Source: Oligoflexales bacterium (lineage in GTDB: Bacteria > Bdellovibrionota > Oligoflexia > Oligoflexales > Oligoflexaceae). Taken from it: a stretch of DNA of 9,771 bases. The stretch covers positions 1 to 9,771 of the forward strand of contig JADFZC010000071.1 of the NCBI GenBank assembly GCA_015232735.1, in the 5' to 3' direction. Positions within the stretch are counted from its first letter, which is position 1. The number at the start of each line of letters is the position of its first letter. The notes beneath the pieces are model-generated. The model did not search any database, was not told the origin of the DNA, and saw only the letters and a program-made list of their open reading frames with translations. A program made the position numbers and the translations under genes. This document shows, one piece after another, positions 5,690 through 9,771 of the stretch.

Positions 5690-6760
5690 ATGAGAAACAA
5701 AATCGTGTCATTGGCACTCGCTTTTTTATCAATGACGGCAATGAAAAGCTACGCCGCATGCTGGAACAATATAAAAGACTGTATTCCGAAACCAAAGCCG
5801 GAAGTCGTAAACAAGCGCACCCCCCGCGCTCCTTCAGGAGGTCCATCATCCTTTCCCCAAGCACAGTTGGGAGAGAATTGCGGAGGAGACATAGGACCGA
5901 TAAATTGCGCCCCAGGTCTTGTTTGTCAGGGAGCAATTTTTGGGAGCTATGGAAAATGTGTATATCCATCGTCAGCGAACGTTAATGAAAATTCCGGCTC
6001 GTGGACTCAAACACATGATTCGCTGCGGGCAAAACACGGTTCTCACGGGCTTTCCTGGAACCCTGATATTGCAGAACATGCAAGGGCATGGGCAAATATG
6101 GTTGCAGTCTGCCAGAATACCACAATTCACAGCATGGATGGGCTATATGCACAAAACATAGCTTATGGCTATGACAACGAAGTCGATGCTACAAATGCAT
6201 GGTATAGTGAGATTTCCTCGTACAATTTCAACACGCATGCAAGTACCGGAGGGGAAGTCGGACATTTTGAGAATGTTGTCTGGAACGACACAGTCGGTTT
6301 TGGATGTGCCACAGCAAACGTGCCGCAGCCCTGTCAGGTCTGTGCTGCAGACCCGAATGGAATAACACGGTGTATTTCAGTAAGAAACAAAGTTTTTGTT
6401 TGTGATTATCAGTGGGGAAGCGAATCTTTTACCTACAACAACTCACCTGACAAAGTAAAAAACGTGAAACCGCTTGGCACAGGCATGGGGCTTACAGCCG
6501 GTTTCGGTTATCAGAGAATTGACGGATGGGACATCCCCGGATATGACATGTACTGCAGGGCCTATGACCGAAGTTTCAACCTTGGCAGCTGCCAGGCCAT
6601 GTGCAATAGCGACAGCCGCTGTACGGCATTCAACCACGTTACAGGCAACCCAAACTGGACATATTCGAATGGCGAAGGATGCTGTACCAAATCATTTCCC
6701 TCCAATGTGCAAATGATTCCTGCCAGAAATATCATATTTTATCGAAAAGTGTATTATTGA
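5690..6760 (+). CDS. Secreted CAP/SCP (PR-1-like) protein with cysteine-rich and PAN/apple domains
   Basis: This 356-residue secreted protein has 18 mature cysteines. Residues 1-22 (MRNKIVSLALAFLSMTAMKSYA) are a signal peptide. Residues 60-92 form a small module, GENCGG...NCAPGLVC...YGKC, like the CGG/CxPGLVC modules of many extracellular proteins. Residues about 106-245 are a CAP domain: LRAKHGSHGLSWNPDIAEHARAWAN, IHS (His147), AYG, WYSEISSYNF (Glu174), GHFENVVW (His192) and VFVCDYQ. The usual GEN Glu is Gln155 here (AQNIAYG), so one of the four conserved metal-site residues is changed. An insert with CQVC lies before the last CAP strand. Residues about 278-355 are a PAN/apple domain (SCQAMCNSDSRCTAFNH, then CC), a protein- or glycan-binding fold. 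The role is probably extracellular binding; no enzyme activity can be claimed. The ATG at 5690 has GGAG 9 nt upstream; in-frame starts at 5663 and 5675 are less fitting. Confidence 0.85.
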   Translation: MRNKIVSLALAFLSMTAMKSYAACWNNIKDCIPKPKPEVVNKRTPRAPSGGPSSFPQAQLGENCGGDIGPINCAPGLVCQGAIFGSYGKCVYPSSANVNENSGSWTQTHDSLRAKHGSHGLSWNPDIAEHARAWANMVAVCQNTTIHSMDGLYAQNIAYGYDNEVDATNAWYSEISSYNFNTHASTGGEVGHFENVVWNDTVGFGCATANVPQPCQVCAADPNGITRCISVRNKVFVCDYQWGSESFTYNNSPDKVKNVKPLGTGMGLTAGFGYQRIDGWDIPGYDMYCRAYDRSFNLGSCQAMCNSDSRCTAFNHVTGNPNWTYSNGEGCCTKSFPSNVQMIPARNIIFYRKVYY

Positions 6761-6844
6761 AAAAGCATAAACGAAAGATGCGTCTCGCCCAAAGCTAAGC
6801 CTTACTACATTCGACTTATGCATGATTCATCAAGTTTAAGGAAA

Positions 6845-6864
6845 CCTCGTCCATCAGAGCGAGG
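6845..6864. repeat. Palindromic unit, copy 1
   Basis: CCTCGTCC-ATCA-GAGCGAGG folds into an 8-bp stem with one C.A mismatch (and one G.U pair) and a 4-nt loop. It matches the unit at 6917-6936 in 16 of 20 positions. The form resembles REP-type or IS200/IS605-end hairpins, but no transposase is in the window. Confidence 0.55.
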
Positions 6865-6881
6865 TCGTTCAAACTAACCAA

Positions 6882-6911
6882 AATCAGGAGAGGTTTAAAG
6901 CCTCTCTGATT
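6882..6911. repeat. 11-bp hairpin inside the palindrome cluster
   Basis: AATCAG (6882-6887) and AGAGG (6889-6893) pair with CCTCT (6901-6905) and CTGATT (6906-6911), leaving a single bulged G (6888) and a TTTAAAG loop. It is the strongest stem of the cluster and lies between the two related 20-nt units. No U-tract follows on the plus strand. Confidence 0.6.
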
Positions 6912-6916
6912 CGGCA

Positions 6917-6936
6917 CCCGGTCCTTCAGGGCGAGG
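6917..6936. repeat. Palindromic unit, copy 2
   Basis: CCCGGTCC-TTCA-GGGCGAGG is the second version of the unit at 6845-6864, 72 nt downstream. Its stem has two adjacent mismatches (C.A and G.G), so it appears more decayed or is the outgroup form. Confidence 0.5.
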
Positions 6937-6958
6937 TTTACCGAGCATCTCCGGTAAA
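6937..6958. repeat. 7-bp hairpin abutting palindromic copy 2
   Basis: TTTACCG (6937-6943) pairs perfectly with CGGTAAA (6952-6958) around an 8-nt loop. It starts at the base after copy 2 and closes the cluster. Confidence 0.5.
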
Positions 6959-7315
6959 TCCATGGCATATGATTATTCTATAAAAACAGCCTGTTGGGCA
7001 GAGCAACACCAGCCACACCGCACTTTTTCCGGGGGGCCGCGGCAGACAGCAATATTTCCTTAATAAAATTGAAAGATTATCTATACAGAGACTCTAACTT
7101 TTCAAGTGATGATTTGACCTCTGTGCATTTATATGAAAAAGCGGCAATAAAGAAAACTTATGGCTAACCCAGGCTGAAAAAAAGGCTTTTCAGGCATATC
7201 ATGCAATTTAAAGTCTCTGGCGTGACTTTTGCAGAGCTTCTACCAGTGATCCATTCGACTAAAAACGAAAAAATAATTTATTTCCAATACAGGAGAAAAC
7301 ACGGAGGCAACACTT

Positions 7316-8134
7316 ATGATTAAAAAATTTCTCTATTTTTTTATTTTCATATTTTCCTTTTTTCTCATCCTGCTCTGTTCATGTGAGTCTGAAGAGGTTG
7401 CCAATTTACGGACGGGAGAGGGCACATCGCGCACCCTTTCAAAGAAAAAATCAAAAGGCACTGTTCAGAATGATGAAGTGAAATATCCAGACGAAACCAT
7501 CGATGGTTCAATAGATGAGGCCGCAATTTCAGCCGGAGATGAGATGCTCGAAAAAAAAAGATCGGCAAGAGGCGAAATCACAAAAAACAGCAAGGATGCA
7601 AAGGGTGATGCCGACGAAAAGGCAGATACAGGTCCATCCGACAATTCGAAAAATGAAGGCGTGGCAAAAAGATCCCAAAATAAAACAGCTGCTAATAATT
7701 CAAAGGAGCCCGCTGTCTCGGAAAATGAGGTCGAGGTAAGCGGTACGGTCAAAAGGGCCATCGGTATCCGGGATGGCGGTGATGGCCGCGGAACACTTTG
7801 CGTCTATATAACCAATTTATGCCCGACACGGGATAATCTTACATCAATTCAGATTTTCGGCACGCCGATTCAAATTTCCAACGCCGACTTGTCCTCGGAC
7901 GCAAGTGAAATACCCTTCTCAATTCCCATCAGAAACAACCTGCTGAACAACACCTACGTGATATCCGCCTCGCTTCTTGAAGATGGAAGAATCTGCGGAA
8001 AAACCTACTACCGTGGAGATCTAATCACATTTGGGATGAGCGGATGCCCAAGGTTCAATTTCAAGGAAGGTACAAGCGTCACAGGAATATCAGTGTTCCT
8101 TAACGATTTTGTGATTCAAAATTATGGTGGTTAA
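7316..8134 (+). CDS. Lipoprotein with long charged linker and beta-rich C-terminal domain
   Basis: This is a 272-residue predicted lipoprotein. Residues 1-22 are KK followed by a very Phe/Ile-rich core, ending LLCSC with Cys23 the likely lipidated residue; a Cys at -2 in the lipobox is unusual. Residue +2 is Glu. Residues 24-138 are a low-complexity linker rich in K, E, D, S, N and A, probably disordered and able to span the periplasm or project from the membrane. Residues about 139-272 form a beta-rich domain with four cysteines (162, 169, 227, 244), with strands EVEVSGTVKR, GTLCVYITNL, TYVISASLLEDG and TGISVFLNDFVIQ. The pattern ASLLEDGRICG...GDLITFG...GCP...VTGISVFLN recalls Ig-like or transthyretin-like surface domains; family not identified. 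Start ATG 7316 has GGAGG (7302-7306) 9 nt upstream. The stop is 1 nt before a 41-bp inverted repeat shared with the convergent PBP1C gene. Confidence 0.75.
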   Translation: MIKKFLYFFIFIFSFFLILLCSCESEEVANLRTGEGTSRTLSKKKSKGTVQNDEVKYPDETIDGSIDEAAISAGDEMLEKKRSARGEITKNSKDAKGDADEKADTGPSDNSKNEGVAKRSQNKTAANNSKEPAVSENEVEVSGTVKRAIGIRDGGDGRGTLCVYITNLCPTRDNLTSIQIFGTPIQISNADLSSDASEIPFSIPIRNNLLNNTYVISASLLEDGRICGKTYYRGDLITFGMSGCPRFNFKEGTSVTGISVFLNDFVIQNYGG

Positions 8135-8135
8135 T

Positions 8136-8308
8136 GCTTTCCAGAAAAATAATTCGGGGTAAAAAGGTCCTGTTATTGGGGAGGACAAGGATGAGGAGGA
8201 AAAAATACCGGAGTTTATTGAACATAAATGAGGATATTTTTTCTGACTTTAGACGCCATCATCGCCGATAACAGGGCCTTTTTACCCCGAATTATTTTTC
8301 TGGAAAGC
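8136..8308. repeat. 41-bp near-perfect inverted repeat with a 91-nt centre
   Basis: Left arm 8136-8176 (GCTTTCCAGAAAAATAATTC..., ending CCTGTTAT) is the reverse complement of right arm 8268-8308 (ATAACAGGGCCTTTTT..., ending CTGGAAAGC) at 40 of 41 positions. The only difference, T8168 opposite G8276, is a G.U pair in RNA. The centre, 8177-8267, is not self-complementary over any length. The arms start 1 nt after the lipoprotein stop and end 11 nt before the PBP1C stop, so both convergent transcripts enter it. No clear target-site duplication flanks it. It may be a two-way terminator, a small non-autonomous mobile element, or a palindromic duplication. Confidence 0.9.
8191..8271 (+). CDS. Possible 26-residue basic peptide inside the inverted repeat
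   Basis: The centre of the 41-bp inverted repeat has GGGGAGG (8178-8184), 6 nt, then ATG at 8191 opening 26 codons that end in TAA at 8269-8271, just inside the right arm. The peptide starts MRRKKYRSLL, has a short acidic middle (INEDIFSD) and ends FRRHHRR: eight Arg, two Lys and two His against three acidic residues. It is not hydrophobic, so it does not resemble classic type I toxins. No homology recognised. The fit of a strong ribosome binding site, an ORF that fills the loop, and flanking arms is suggestive, but a 26-codon ORF arises easily by chance. Confidence 0.3.
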   Translation: MRRKKYRSLLNINEDIFSDFRRHHRR

Positions 8309-8319
8309 TATGGTCAAGA

Positions 8320-9771
8320 TCAAAAACCCCTGCCAACCACGGTAAAATGGACCGTATCGAGGGTCTGCCCATTTTTATTCCGAAGCGAAAGGCGGTATTT
8401 TCCAGGTTTTTGAACCGCCATTCCTTTCTTCTGGTCTATAACCGTGCTGTCATCCAAATACCAGATCAATGAAGGGCTGAGCGGTCTTGACGACGGAAAT
8501 ATCCTTTGCCTTTCTTTAGGAATATCAGGGTCTATGGCTATCACGGTTCCATCAGGCGGATACACAATTTTTGCCCTTTGCGCCATGTCCTCGATTGAAA
8601 GAGGCTGTAATCTGCCATTCGGCTCAGTCCCTTTCAAAAACAGTTCGCCATTGACCGATACAACGCCGTCCGGCACTGATGGTCTCCTGTTTTGTCCCTT
8701 CTCATGAAGCTTTTTCATGATTTCAGCCCAGGCCGGGGCCGCACCCGTGACTCCGCTGACGTTCCACATCGGTTTTCCATCAGCATTTCCAACCCATACG
8801 CCTACAGTATATCTTTCGCTGTAACCTACGCAAAAATTATCCCTCATATCCTTGCTTGTCCCGGTTTTTACAGCGCTCCAAAAACTTGATGAAAGCGGGC
8901 TTTCAAGTCCAAACGTGATACTCCTGCTCTCCCTGTCCGAAAGGATGTCCGAAATGATATGCGCTGTAGATGCTGAAAATACAGCCTTGCCGCCTTCCTC
9001 ATCATTAATTCCCGGTTTTAGTCGTATCTGCTTGAAGACGCCATGGTTTGCAAGCACCAGATAAGCCCTTGAAAGTTCCCACAGAGAGAAATCCACTGAA
9101 CCAAGCGCCAGCGAAAGCCCATAGTATTCCCCTTCAGCCAGCCCGCCAAACCCCAATTCGGCAAGCTTCCTGACGAAAGGGTCCAAACCAACCATCTTCA
9201 GGGTTTTTACAGCGGGAATGTTCAGCGAGGATGCCAGGGCATTTCTAAGCGTGACTTTTCCATGAAAGGCGTTATCATAGTTTCTGGGCCTGTAAATACC
9301 GCTGAAAACAGGAATATCGATTGAAGAATCCTCTATCAGGGAAGCGGCGGTCAAATAGCGCGATTCTATCGCCATCGCATATAGGAATGGCTTCAAAGTC
9401 GATCCCATCTGCCTTCTGGCTCTTACAAGATCCACATAGCTGTCCGGATTTCCCCCTATGTAGGAAAGAACCTCACCGCTTTTATTTTCAATCACGATAG
9501 CCGCAGCGTCATGTGCATTCTGCGATTTTATCGAGATGAGCTGCTTTTCAAGCGCCTCCTTGACAAACAGCTGGATGCCTCTGTCCAGCGTCGTTTTTAC
9601 CTCTCTGTTTTTTAAAAGATATGCGGCCACATGGGGCGCATCGATTATCCTCTGCCTGATATTGGAAGGGCCAAGGCCGTTCTTTCTTATGATTTTGTCT
9701 ATCTCTTCGCAGTCAAAGCTATTTTTTAAAGATTTTGACAGAACGCAGGCCCTTTTTGATACAAGGGAGGG
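8320..9771 (-). CDS. pbpC: Penicillin-binding protein 1C, C-terminal 483 residues (runs off right edge)
   Basis: This is a bifunctional class A penicillin-binding protein of the PBP1C type, an inner-membrane enzyme facing the periplasm that polymerises and is thought to cross-link peptidoglycan. The frame is open to the right edge, so a GTG at 9628-9630 is not the start; the TM anchor and most of the glycosyltransferase domain are outside. Visible residues 1-45 are the end of that domain and the linker with the APH motif; the transpeptidase follows with all three active-site motifs: STLK (catalytic Ser124, codon 9400-9402), SLN (182-184) and KTGTS (302-306). Residues about 397-483 form the PBP1C-specific C-terminal domain (BiPBP_C: IVYPPDGTVIAIDPDIP, LIWYLDD, GKYRLSLRNKNGQTLDTVHFTVVG). 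Motifs are intact, so it is probably active. It is convergent with the lipoprotein gene; the neighbour upstream, often an alpha-2-macroglobulin gene, is not in view. Confidence 0.93.
   Translation of the reverse strand, partial: PSLVSKRACVLSKSLKNSFDCEEIDKIIRKNGLGPSNIRQRIIDAPHVAAYLLKNREVKTTLDRGIQLFVKEALEKQLISIKSQNAHDAAAIVIENKSGEVLSYIGGNPDSYVDLVRARRQMGSTLKPFLYAMAIESRYLTAASLIEDSSIDIPVFSGIYRPRNYDNAFHGKVTLRNALASSLNIPAVKTLKMVGLDPFVRKLAELGFGGLAEGEYYGLSLALGSVDFSLWELSRAYLVLANHGVFKQIRLKPGINDEEGGKAVFSASTAHIISDILSDRESRSITFGLESPLSSSFWSAVKTGTSKDMRDNFCVGYSERYTVGVWVGNADGKPMWNVSGVTGAAPAWAEIMKKLHEKGQNRRPSVPDGVVSVNGELFLKGTEPNGRLQPLSIEDMAQRAKIVYPPDGTVIAIDPDIPKERQRIFPSSRPLSPSLIWYLDDSTVIDQKKGMAVQKPGKYRLSLRNKNGQTLDTVHFTVVGRGF

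Larger units (their letters stand above)
6761..7315. other. Intergenic region with a palindrome cluster, 555 nt
   Basis: No gene is supported. The first 85 nt show nothing named; 6845-6958 holds four adjacent hairpins listed separately; about 7021-7050 is a short GC-rich patch (CCGGGGGGCCGCGGC) in otherwise AT-rich DNA; the rest is featureless up to the GGAGG (7302-7306) of the next gene. A 40-codon frame at 7201-7323 overlaps the start of that gene but has no ribosome binding site. Confidence 0.55.

Noticed and set aside
7201..7323. 40-codon frame MQFKVSGVTFAELL... overlapping the start of the lipoprotein gene
   Set aside because: No Shine-Dalgarno; the overlap with the lipoprotein ATG is more simply chance. 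Translational coupling is possible but the lipoprotein has its own GGAGG.
7465..7761. Antisense frame of 98 codons across the lipoprotein linker
   Set aside because: It is a Ser/Phe/Ala-rich mirror of the Lys/Glu/Ser-rich linker codons and has no start signal.
9628..9630. GTG as the start of the PBP1C gene
   Set aside because: The same frame stays open for 47 more codons to the window edge and encodes the expected linker before the transpeptidase, so the GTG is internal.

Overview
The window looks like chromosomal DNA of an anaerobic, diderm bacterium, most likely a delta-proteobacterium (Desulfobacterota, sulfate-reducer or syntroph type). This is an inference. It rests on an aldehyde:ferredoxin oxidoreductase (AOR)-family gene, a periplasmic PBP1C, several lipoproteins and outer-membrane barrels, clear GGAGG-type ribosome binding sites and a moderate-to-low GC content. 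No rRNA, tRNA, CRISPR array, transposase or integrase was recognised.

Layout. Left edge: the 5' end of an AOR-family gene on the minus strand (1-319), divergent from a 12- to 13-helix organophosphate:phosphate antiporter-family (GlpT/UhpT-like) MFS permease (581-2047, +). Middle (about 2.4-8.1 kb): AT-richer DNA with wide intergenic gaps and five intact genes, all predicted to be exported. They are a small lipoprotein (2420-2977, +), a small beta-barrel (3037-3756, -), a cysteine-rich secreted orphan (4644-5114, -), a CAP/SCP (PR-1-like) protein with a flanking cysteine-rich module and a C-terminal PAN/apple domain (5690-6760, +), and a lipoprotein with a long charged linker and a beta-rich C-terminal domain (7316-8134, +). 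A 98-codon C-terminal remnant of a larger outer-membrane beta-barrel (4166-4462, -) points to past rearrangement. Right edge: most of penicillin-binding protein 1C (8320-9771, -), running off the window.

Structure not explained by the genes. The most striking item is a 41-bp inverted repeat, 40/41 matched with the one exception a G.U pair in RNA. It exactly fills the gap between the convergent lipoprotein and PBP1C genes (8136-8176 / 8268-8308). Its 91-nt centre holds a GGGGAGG Shine-Dalgarno and a 26-codon, very basic ORF. Other structures are a cluster of four hairpins at 6845-6958, two of which are variants of one 20-nt palindrome, and two related hairpins directly after the stop codons of the permease (2053-2083) and the first lipoprotein (2982-3013).

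How it fits together. The two ends are ordinary metabolic and cell-wall genes. The centre reads as a lineage-specific envelope/secretome patch of mostly single-gene units rather than an operon. Its genes share export signals and cysteine enrichment but no evident pathway. A joint function for the divergent cysteine-rich orphan and CAP/PAN protein is conceivable but not shown.
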